Below, one piece after another: positions 15,820-24,400 of a DNA stretch of 42,935 nucleotides (its first letter is position 1; the number at the start of each line of letters is the position of its first letter). This stretch comes from Bacillota bacterium (GTDB lineage: Bacteria > Bacillota > Bacilli > Paenibacillales > Paenibacillaceae): contig JAEWAQ010000035.1 in the NCBI GenBank assembly GCA_023391635.1, positions 1-42,935 on the forward strand, in the 5' to 3' direction. The position numbers were made by a program, and so were the translations under genes. A model generated the notes under the pieces. The model ran no database searches, was not told where the DNA came from, and saw nothing but the letters and a program-made list of their open reading frames with translations.

Positions 15820-17683
15820 TCACTTTCTCTCCTTCACGAACCTCTTCGTCCCCATCCAGCTCGAAACGGATCTCGCACTGGAAGCTTGCGGTTAAATGTT
15901 TGCGCTTAAGCTTGATTCGCCAGAAGGTCGTCATGTCGCCGCTCGCGAATACGGTATGCCGCTCCCAATTTGCCTCCCATAGCCTATGCTCATAGCGCAT
16001 CCGCACCGCTCCCAGCTTGATCGTGCCGACCGTTTCCTCCCGCGGCTCTATCGATGAGATAAACACTTCAACGAAGCTGTCCGGACACGATGAAAATAGG
16101 GCTTCATCCTGCAGCGTCAATACCGGTTTCTGAAGTGATTTGACCCACGTGAATGTTCGCTCAAGCCGTTCAAGACGCGCGCATGCATAGGCCTTGGTCA
16201 AGTTCAGTCCGAACTTGACGCCGCTTTCGGTCCGGGTATATTCCGTTACTTGCGCACAATACGCCTCGCCTGCCGCTTGATCGCTACCGTCAACCACCGG
16301 CACGGAATGGCCTTTTGACCCTGCGTTCCAGGTGTCGTACCGGTACTCGGGCTGAAAATATTGCCGCGTGTACTCCCCGGTTCCCAGATCGGCAAGGATA
16401 TTGCACCCGTTGGCATGGAGAATGAAATGTCCCAGATCGTTGTGATTGTGCGGCTCTCCATTATGCCCCCCTTTGGCGGCAAAAGCGATTTTCCCGCCGG
16501 CGACTTTCGATATGACCCATTGGTGTCCGGGAAAAAACAGCTCCTCTTCGATCTCGGCGACCCGACTGACTTCCTTTTCCGCCCAAAATAAGTTTCGGCT
16601 GAACGGAATCCAACTGCTTTGAAAATCCGTCGTTTGCAGCTCGCCTGACGGCATCCACGTATGGGGGAAGAGGCGGCGCAACCGGGACAGCAATCCGCGC
16701 GACAGCTTGACGGTGGGCGCGGAATCCGAAAAATTAATCATCATGCCATGGGACAGCGAGCAGCGGGCAGGGAACTTGGCGATCTCCCGTATAGCCGGAA
16801 TCGCCAACAGATCGACGCTTCCTGCTGTTCGCTCGCGCAGCAGCTCGGCAAAATAAACAAAATAGCCAAACCCGAATTGCCAATAGCCGACACCCTCCGG
16901 CGTCGCTCCCTGTTCATCGAATCCGCTTAGGTGGGCATCGAAAGCTTGCAGCACGCGCCAGAGCATCCCGCTTAGTCTCTCCGGATCCGCGATTTCATAG
17001 AGCGCCGCCCCGCCGGTTCCGGCTGCGCATACCGCCGGCCAGTTGTTCGTCTTCATCTCCCAGTTTTGCGGTACCGGATCGTAGAAATAGACGCGCAGCA
17101 CTCTGCGATCCAGCTCATCCTTGACGCGGCTAATGACCCATGGATGCAGCTCGGTTGCAAGCAATGTGACGATTTCCGCCAAGGCGAAAGCCGTATCTGC
17201 CGCGAACAGATCGACCGATTCGCGAGGCGGCGCAGGGCGATCCCATATGCCTCGCGGATATTGCGCGTGGAACAGCCCTACATGCGCTGGCAAAACCCAA
17301 GTGTACTCGTTGCAGATTTCCCAAATCGAATCTTCCAGCGCGGTGCGCCACTGTGCTCTTCGTCCATCATCATGCTCATGGAGACAGAGCATAGCGAGAG
17401 TGCTTAGTCTCGTACGTCGTTCGAAATAATGAAGTTCGTACTGCTTGCGATCCCCGTCTTGTCCAAACCGTTGAAACAAACTGAATGGGAGTACCGGAAT
17501 CGGGTGTGCCGAGAAACCGGCGCCCCGCTGCTCGAGCTCCGTCCAATAAGGGGACAAGATTTCGTCGCGAACCTGGCTTGCGCTGTTTCCGGCCGTCGCC
17601 GCCGCTTCTTTCCATTGCGCATACGGAACAGCTCGCAAAGCAGCCTGCAAATTTCGGATGGTAATCGAATGAAAATGCTTCAT
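15788..17683 (-). CDS. Heparinase II/III-family protein, cytoplasmic (oligosaccharide lyase-like)
   Basis: A 631-residue protein without a signal peptide. The first half is a helical toroid (WPAVCAAGTGGAALYEIAD, EGVGYWQFGFGYFVYFAEL), and the C-terminal half carries the heparinase II/III signature GEPHNHNDLGHFILHANG, with NILADLGTGEYTRQYF following. Members are polysaccharide or oligosaccharide lyases acting on uronic-acid-containing glycans. GGAGG and GGGG precede the ATG at 17683. It opens the operon, facing a divergent YesN/YesM pair, and probably trims imported oligosaccharides produced by the secreted 1475-residue relative about 4 kb away. Confidence 0.88.
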   Translation of the reverse strand: MKHFHSITIRNLQAALRAVPYAQWKEAAATAGNSASQVRDEILSPYWTELEQRGAGFSAHPIPVLPFSLFQRFGQDGDRKQYELHYFERRTRLSTLAMLCLHEHDDGRRAQWRTALEDSIWEICNEYTWVLPAHVGLFHAQYPRGIWDRPAPPRESVDLFAADTAFALAEIVTLLATELHPWVISRVKDELDRRVLRVYFYDPVPQNWEMKTNNWPAVCAAGTGGAALYEIADPERLSGMLWRVLQAFDAHLSGFDEQGATPEGVGYWQFGFGYFVYFAELLRERTAGSVDLLAIPAIREIAKFPARCSLSHGMMINFSDSAPTVKLSRGLLSRLRRLFPHTWMPSGELQTTDFQSSWIPFSRNLFWAEKEVSRVAEIEEELFFPGHQWVISKVAGGKIAFAAKGGHNGEPHNHNDLGHFILHANGCNILADLGTGEYTRQYFQPEYRYDTWNAGSKGHSVPVVDGSDQAAGEAYCAQVTEYTRTESGVKFGLNLTKAYACARLERLERTFTWVKSLQKPVLTLQDEALFSSCPDSFVEVFISSIEPREETVGTIKLGAVRMRYEHRLWEANWERHTVFASGDMTTFWRIKLKRKHLTASFQCEIRFELDGDEEVREGEKVNDNGVRQLQE

Positions 17684-17709
17684 GGCTCCCCTCCTCGGCT
17701 TATGGATTC

Positions 17710-17715
17710 AGTATA
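17710..17715 (-). promoter_or_regulatory. -10 element of the lyase/transporter operon
   Basis: TATACT on the minus strand lies 27 bases before the start codon, behind a run of nine T residues. The sequence 17 bases upstream (TGGGGC) is nothing like a -35, which fits a promoter needing an activator such as the divergently encoded YesN-type protein. Confidence 0.4.
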
Positions 17716-17879
17716 GAAAAAAAACCGCGAGAGCCCCATCGGGCGAAATGAACTTTTATCCCGTCAAATCAACGGATTTTTCGCGATGCGCCGATTGTCT
17801 CCATATTCTTTTAACTTCTGTAACCATAATTGACTTTCTTGGAATTCGGCCGTTTCGCATAGTTGCACCTTACGCCTTG

Positions 17880-17895
17880 TGTTATAATTTATAAC
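17880..17895 (+). promoter_or_regulatory. Extended -10 promoter and overlapping palindrome of the first yesN-like gene
   Basis: TGTTATAAT (17880-17888) is a perfect extended -10. The same bases start the palindrome GTTATAA-T-TTATAAC (17881-17895), which would cover the -10 and the transcription start. No -35 is at the right distance. The palindrome is a candidate repressor site or autoregulatory operator. Confidence 0.5.
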
Positions 17896-17918
17896 AATCA
17901 GATTTGGAGGGATCGCGG

Positions 17919-19508
17919 TTGTACCAGACCATCCTGATTGATGATGAGGAGATTGTGAGAAAAGGGTTGCTTTATTTTCTGGACTGGCATGCCCTCGGGT
18001 TTCATATCGTGACGGATTTCGAAGATGGGAAGGAAGCCATTGAATTTCTGCAGGCCAATCCGGTGGATGTCGTCCTTACCGATATCCATATGGCGGAAAC
18101 CAGCGGTCTTGCTGTCGCCAAGTGGGTCTATCACAACTCTCCGCAAACCAAGGTCGTCATTATTAGCGGGTATAAGGAATTTGAATATGCGAAGCAAGCA
18201 ATCGAATATAACGTCGAACACTATTTGCTGAAGCCTACCAAGTATGATGACATGCTGCAAGTGTTTACGATGTTGAAGAAAACGCTGGATGAACAAGCTG
18301 CCCAACACTCGATGCGCCAAGAGGAGCAGCGCAGACTGAAGGAACTGCTGCCGTTGCTGCATGAGCAATTTGTTCTTGATGTCGCGATGGGGGTTTTTCG
18401 CAACGAAGAGGAAATGGTGAAGCGGGGAAGCCTGATTCAATTCGATGCCGATCTGCAGCATTCGCCCTGCTGTTTGCTGGACATTGAAATGGCACACGAT
18501 GCAAGCGCCCCCGCTGTCGCTCCGGAAGCCGGCATTCTGCATGCGATCGAGCACATTTTCAAATCGGAGTTGACCGCCATTCGCTACTATTCGATCTATC
18601 GGTCGGACCGGCGAATACGGATGCTGGCTATCGCCATACAGACGAAGGAGATGACCCTCTTCCGGCGCTATCTTCAAGAGCGGAATACGTTCATAGCCGA
18701 TGAAATCAGAAGATTGTTCGGCTTCGAACTTTATGTCGACGATGTAGAAGCCTTTCCTGGCTTGAATGTGCTATCCGCCTACAATAAGCCGCTGCAGCTT
18801 GTATTTCATGAAGAAGACGGCAAAACTTGTCTCGAAACGGAAGAATACGATAAATTGCTGCAAAAATATAAAATATTATTCTCTCATATTAGCGAAGGCA
18901 ATCTGGCAGAGGTGCATCATCTGTTCGATCGGTTTATGGACGAATTTTCGCAATTGCCGATTTCCAATGTTCATCATCTGGTGATGGATTTATTCGCTCA
19001 TATCACACAAGCTTTGCTGGAACACGGCATTTTAAGCAAGGAGATGCAAAAAAAACGCTATGACTACCATCAAGTCGTCAACATGAAAGCGCTGCCAGAA
19101 ATCCGCGCGTGGTCGAAAAGCTTTTTGTCCGAGCTCATGAATATGCTATCCGTCCAGCAAGAAACCTGTTCCAACGATTCCGCCGAGCTAGCCAAAGCCT
19201 ATATTATGAAACACTTCGATCAGGAACTGTCGCTAGACGATGTCGCCCATCATGTGTTTTTGCATCCCATTTACTTCAGCCGGATGTTCAAACAAGCGAC
19301 GGGCATGAATTACATCGATTTCCTCAAACAGGTGAGAGTGCAAAAAGCGATTGAACTGCTCGAATCCGGACAATACAAAATATACGAAATTCCGCAATTG
19401 ATCGGTTACAAAAATAGGGAATATTTTACCCGTTTATTTAAACAGGCCACCGGACTCAGTCCCAAAAAATATTTGCATCAATTTCGCCTGAACCGGACAT
19501 CGCAATGA
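17919..19508 (+). CDS. YesN-type response regulator with AraC-family DNA-binding domain
   Basis: A 529-residue regulator. The receiver domain is N-terminal (ILIDDEE at 5-11; phosphoacceptor D55 in VVLTDIHMAE). A long variable helical middle follows, then an AraC-type double helix-turn-helix from about residue 425 (LSLDDVAHHVFLHPIYFSRM, then IYEIPQLIGYKNREYFTRLF). The start is TTG at 17919, with GGAGG 8 bases upstream. It overlaps the kinase gene by 4 bases (ATGA). These regulators activate adjacent sugar loci when the cognate YesM kinase senses an extracellular oligosaccharide; targets here are probably the divergent lyase/transporter operon and perhaps the secreted lyase. Confidence 0.93.
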   Translation: MYQTILIDDEEIVRKGLLYFLDWHALGFHIVTDFEDGKEAIEFLQANPVDVVLTDIHMAETSGLAVAKWVYHNSPQTKVVIISGYKEFEYAKQAIEYNVEHYLLKPTKYDDMLQVFTMLKKTLDEQAAQHSMRQEEQRRLKELLPLLHEQFVLDVAMGVFRNEEEMVKRGSLIQFDADLQHSPCCLLDIEMAHDASAPAVAPEAGILHAIEHIFKSELTAIRYYSIYRSDRRIRMLAIAIQTKEMTLFRRYLQERNTFIADEIRRLFGFELYVDDVEAFPGLNVLSAYNKPLQLVFHEEDGKTCLETEEYDKLLQKYKILFSHISEGNLAEVHHLFDRFMDEFSQLPISNVHHLVMDLFAHITQALLEHGILSKEMQKKRYDYHQVVNMKALPEIRAWSKSFLSELMNMLSVQQETCSNDSAELAKAYIMKHFDQELSLDDVAHHVFLHPIYFSRMFKQATGMNYIDFLKQVRVQKAIELLESGQYKIYEIPQLIGYKNREYFTRLFKQATGLSPKKYLHQFRLNRTSQ

Positions 19509-21337
19509 GAAGCAATATTAATTTGCTGCGCACGATTCGCAATTTCAGATTCCGGAGCTTGTTCTTTAAAAGTTTGCTGCTCATTTTTTTTCTTGTCATT
19601 ATTCCGTTCTCCGCGATGACTTATGTCATTTATGTGCAGATGGATAAAGCGGTGCAAAGTGAAACGCGCTCCGTCAGCATGAGCAATTTATTGCGCGTGC
19701 GCGATGTGATGGACACCATCTTCTTCCAGATGGATCATATCTCGCTTGAATTGATCAATCAGGAAGACGTTCATCACTTCTTGCTCAAGCCCGACACGAA
19801 CAATTTCAGTTCCGCGCTCTATCAGAATATTTACGACAAAATCTCGATGTATACGCGCACATACGCTTACGTTGACTCGGTCTATATTTATTCCGACACC
19901 AATCGGTATTTTATTTCCAACAGGGAAAGCACCCTCCTGGACAACTTCAAGGATCAGTCGTGGTATTCGCAAGTGTACAGCAAAATTCAACATAATCGCG
20001 CTTCCGTTGAACTGAGATTAAGAAATGATGTGTACCCTTATTACATTTCGTTCACGCGGCCGGCCTATTACTTCGAGAAAAAAATCGGGGCCGTCACGAC
20101 CAACATCGATATCGAGGAATTGCGAAAATTATGGTATCGGTCTCGCTTCGATAACGAGGATTTATTGTTTATCGTCAACCAACGCAATCAAATTATGTAT
20201 AGTCATCAGCGTGACGATTTCATGCTGCAAGCCGCTGAAGTGCCGCTGCTTTCAGGACTGGATCTGACGCTTCAGCAACAATCGGATTTGCAGCGTATTA
20301 ATGGACAGCACTATATGGTGACGATGCTGACTTCAGGTGACGAAGAGCAACCATTCAAATATATTTCCCTGATTCCGCTCAATCGGTATAGCGAGAAGAT
20401 CGATCAGCTCAATTTCTTTATCGTGCTGTTCTTCGGCATCGGGGCCGTCGTCTTGCTGGCGGTTTCCATCGTCATTTCGCTCAAAAGTCTGTCACCCGTC
20501 AACCAAATCATGTCTTTGATCCATGAGCAGGAGAAAGTCGAATATGCGATGGAATGGACCGAGCGCAAGCATCTGAATGAATTAAAATATATTACGCATT
20601 CGATATTTCAGACGATTGACGCCAAACGCATCCTGCAGAAAGAATTGCAGCTTCGGCAGCAATTGCTCCATCGCGCTCAGACCACAGCCCTGCAAACGCA
20701 AATCAACCCGCATTTTCTATACAATACATTGGAATCGATCAAATATTTGGCCGTCGCATTGACGAAAGGCCAGAACGCCGTATCCAAAACGATAACCGAG
20801 TTGTCCGATTTACTCCGATACGGCCTGGATTCGGACAACCCGCTGACGACAATCCGCCGTGAAATCTATCATGCGCGCAGTTATCTCGATATTATGCAAC
20901 TTCGTTACCCGAATCGTTTCGTCGTCGAATGGCATATCGACAGCGATATGCTCAACAATACGATCGTCAAAATCGCCCTGCAGCCGCTGCTTGAAAATGC
21001 ACTCAACCACGGAATCCTTCCCCAAAGAAAGCAGGGGTATATCGTCGTCGTCAGCGCCGCAGGCGATGATCATGTCGATCTGCTCGTTCAGGACAACGGT
21101 GCCGGGATCGACCCGCAACATTTACATGCCTTGAATCAATCCTTCCACGAGAAGTACAATCTCGATGAACGCCATATCGGCATGAAAAATGTCAACCAGC
21201 GCATCAAGCTGATTTACGGCGAGCCTTTCGGCTTGCAAGTAAGCTGCACGGAAACCGGAACGACCGTCCGCATGAGATTGCCCCGGCAAAACGCGGATGC
21301 GTACGCACGCGATACTTCGACCGGCCAAGGCGGTTAA
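19505..21337 (+). CDS. YesM-type sensor histidine kinase
   Basis: A 610-residue membrane kinase. It has one transmembrane segment near residues 22-42 (SLLLIFFLVIIPFSAMTYVI), an extracellular dCache-like sensor to about 300, a second segment (FFIVLFFGIGAVVLLAVSIV), a HAMP-like linker and a His_kinase module. The phospho-accepting residue is H403 in TQINPHFLYNTLE, with the N box LLENALNHG and the G box DNGAGID. It is cotranscribed and coupled by ATGA with the response regulator. It probably senses the oligosaccharide imported by the neighbouring ABC system. Confidence 0.93.
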   Translation: MRSNINLLRTIRNFRFRSLFFKSLLLIFFLVIIPFSAMTYVIYVQMDKAVQSETRSVSMSNLLRVRDVMDTIFFQMDHISLELINQEDVHHFLLKPDTNNFSSALYQNIYDKISMYTRTYAYVDSVYIYSDTNRYFISNRESTLLDNFKDQSWYSQVYSKIQHNRASVELRLRNDVYPYYISFTRPAYYFEKKIGAVTTNIDIEELRKLWYRSRFDNEDLLFIVNQRNQIMYSHQRDDFMLQAAEVPLLSGLDLTLQQQSDLQRINGQHYMVTMLTSGDEEQPFKYISLIPLNRYSEKIDQLNFFIVLFFGIGAVVLLAVSIVISLKSLSPVNQIMSLIHEQEKVEYAMEWTERKHLNELKYITHSIFQTIDAKRILQKELQLRQQLLHRAQTTALQTQINPHFLYNTLESIKYLAVALTKGQNAVSKTITELSDLLRYGLDSDNPLTTIRREIYHARSYLDIMQLRYPNRFVVEWHIDSDMLNNTIVKIALQPLLENALNHGILPQRKQGYIVVVSAAGDDHVDLLVQDNGAGIDPQHLHALNQSFHEKYNLDERHIGMKNVNQRIKLIYGEPFGLQVSCTETGTTVRMRLPRQNADAYARDTSTGQGG

Positions 21338-21344
21338 TGCCGCC

Positions 21345-21378
21345 CGCGGAGAACAAGATCGGCATCTTGTTCTCCGCG
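21345..21378. terminator. Perfect 15-bp stem-loop between convergent genes
   Basis: CGCGGAGAACAAGAT and ATCTTGTTCTCCGCG form a perfect 15-bp stem with a 4-base CGGC loop. It lies between the kinase stop (21337) and the stop of the convergent secreted lyase gene (21407). No T-run follows on either strand, so it may act as a transcript end stabiliser or a Rho-assisted or bidirectional terminator. Confidence 0.6.
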
Positions 21379-21406
21379 AGCGACGGTCATGCGGCAGGCT
21401 TTACGC

Positions 21407-24400
21407 TCAACGGTAGGCCGGAACGAGCCCGCCATTTCTTTCAACCCATTGAAACGTTTCCGGCACGCCAAACTCCTGGGTCAGGATATTTCCCGGCTTA
21501 TTCCCGGCGACATCCCTGTTGCGGAATTCGAACTCGAAATTCGCCGAAGCAAGCGGTTGCTCCTTGCCATTCACGGACCATGACTCCGCTCCGAGAACGA
21601 TACCGCGCCATTCATCCCCACTTTTCACTGCCAGCAACGCTTCTCCTTTCACTGTAATAAAGCCGGCATGCAATACTTCTTTCCCGTTTTTGGCTGTCTG
21701 ATAATAAAGATCGGTTCCCGCTTTTTTCGCATGAAAACCTTCCGCTTCCGGATGATCGGCATTCGTCCCAGGCATCATGTTGAGTTTTTCGGCAGCTACG
21801 TTGTTTTGGAACGGATGGATCAGCGTGACGATCAACTGATCGCCGTGGCCTTCCCAATCCACATGAACATCCACTTTCGGTTCGGCCTTCTCCGTTGTCT
21901 TGTTTCTGAAATAACCGAGCAGCGGCTGGCTATTCGCATAATACTTCGTATACAACGAGGATGGATCCTGGGATGCGCGATGGGCAGCGGAAAAATGATA
22001 CATCTCCAAATTCGGCCCCTCTGCCGCTGATGTAAAAATGCTGTTGCCGAGTATCTGGACATCATTTTCGGCATACGATCGGTCGAAGTTCCACATTTGC
22101 GTATAATCGTGACTGGCCTGATCGTTCTTATCGTCCCAAATCATCCGATCCGTGACGATAAAGGCGCCGAGTTCTTTCACATAAATGACTTGACGGTCAT
22201 GCTGGACACCGGTCAGGCTCGGTTTCGCTTCCTCATAGCCGGTACCATACCCGTTGTCGTAGGTCCCTTCAACGAACTCGAACTTGTCGCTTGTTAACCA
22301 TCTGGCCTGGATCGGCTGCTCGTAACCGGTAAATGCGCCGGGCGTCTTATACATCAGTTGAGTCAAATGATCGACTGCCATCGTATTGTGCGCGAAGCTG
22401 GACACGAAGTAATCGTTCAGATTGGCTTCGGTATCCGCCGGACTGTAGGAGTCCGGTCCGGCATCGACCAGCATCGTTTTGCCAAACGCGGTCAACTGAA
22501 TTTGGTTGCCGCTCTCGTCGAGATGTCCGGAGCCTCTGCGACTGGTCTTCATGAACAGGTGATAGGCATTGCGATCCCAGCCTGAGCGCATCACCGCGAA
22601 TCCGCCATAAGGATAGTAGATGGAAGTAAACGCCGGCAGCGGACTCCGGTCGGGATTTCCCTCGGGCACATCCCCCGGATTCCACACAACGTTATCCAAT
22701 ATCCGTTGCACGGTTTCATCCTGTATGTTCGCCTGCCAATCGTTCAGCTTGTCAAAATAGGGGCGATTGTCCATTTTGGACAAGCCGGGCATATTGCCGA
22801 TCGGACGGATCAGACTGGACAAGAAGCGCAATCTTCTCGCGCTGTAAGAAAAGTCGTACGTCTCGCCGGCCATCTCATATAACGCTTTCAGTTGTTCAGT
22901 AAGCTCGAGCAATGTTCCATTATAATTGAATGACTGCTCCAGATCCGATCCGTCACGCATCATAACGCCGTTCACTTCATTGACATAAGCATGAACGACT
23001 TGATCGGAAGTATTTCTCAATTTGTCTTTATCGAAATAGTCATTCAGAGTCAAGCTTGCGCGAAATAGACTGATCGCCACTTGAAAGTTTTGATTCGGCG
23101 CTCCGCCGGGCCTCGATTGTATCTCGACCAGACGGTTCAAGTGCGTGTCCGCGAGCAAATTCAGGGTCAATGCCAAGGTGACCGGATCAATCGCCTGCTT
23201 CAATGACTCCGCATGAGCGAGAGCTGCCTTGTTCAGCTGTTGCAAAAACATATCGCTGCGGTTGGCCAATCGCAATCTCGAAGACCAGGTATCGTTAAGC
23301 GGATGGAACTTGTCACGGTCGGGCGAATTCAACGCTTCCGTCCATTGATTGAAATTATTTCTCGTGAAATCATCCCAGTAATCGTTCCATCGCTTCATAT
23401 ACTTCACTTCGCCGGTTTCGACAAACGCATCGCTCAGCAAGAGAGTGAAATCCATTTCCGCAAGGGTGCCCGGATAATTGGGATCCTCTTCCGATACGAC
23501 ATACCACTGCACTTGACCCGGTTCGCCAATGTAATGAACGGTAGTGCCGTCCGGCGGCGTGTACGCCGTTATATACCCGTTCATCGCTTGTTCCGCCGTT
23601 CCCCGGTTGCCGAATCCGGGTCTTTCTTTTCCTAATTGCAAGCGGGCCAGCTTATCGATGAAATAGTCTTTATACGCATGCAAAGCTGCCTCGTAATCTT
23701 CCCTATCGGCGAGACGCTTCACCTCCGCAAGCTCCGGAAGCGATAAATCAATGCGGCTAAACAAGTCCTTGCCCACCGTCCTTTCTTCCGACTGGCTCGC
23801 CTCTTCCCATGTCGTTCCGATCGTTAATTGATCGATAGCCAATGGGCCGGCGTCTCCGAGCATCGATTCGAAGCCGATAGCTTGAAATACGGAAGCGTCG
23901 TGGACGGAGAACCTGATATCCCAATCCGCCGGTTCTAGGCTCGCGGAGTGCCCTTCGGGATATATCTTCACGTAAACTTGTACCTCTTCCAGATCGCTTG
24001 TCTCGATCTTGGCAACGATCGTGTACCATTTGCCAGGAACCATCGTTGGCCCATCTGCTTCAGCTTCGCCGAAAGAAGCATAAAACTGTAATTCATGCGG
24101 ACGATTATCGTTCTCCCGAATGCCGAAATAATGGGCAGGATCCAGATAGACAGAAGCGGCAACCGATGAGGACGCCTCACGCTCGACAGCCATTTTCCAG
24201 CTGATATAGTAGTTCTGTTTGTTCTTCATATACATCGGCATGATGCCCCGATACATGCTCTCTCCATCGGCCAGTCTTATGTTTCCGTCCGTTGTCGTTT
24301 TGAAAGAATCCGGCAGACGAACAAGCAATTGCGGATCTTGTTTCCAGCCGCTTGTCCAGCCTTCGGCTGCAAACGTTGCGTTTAACGGGCTGTTTGCTCC

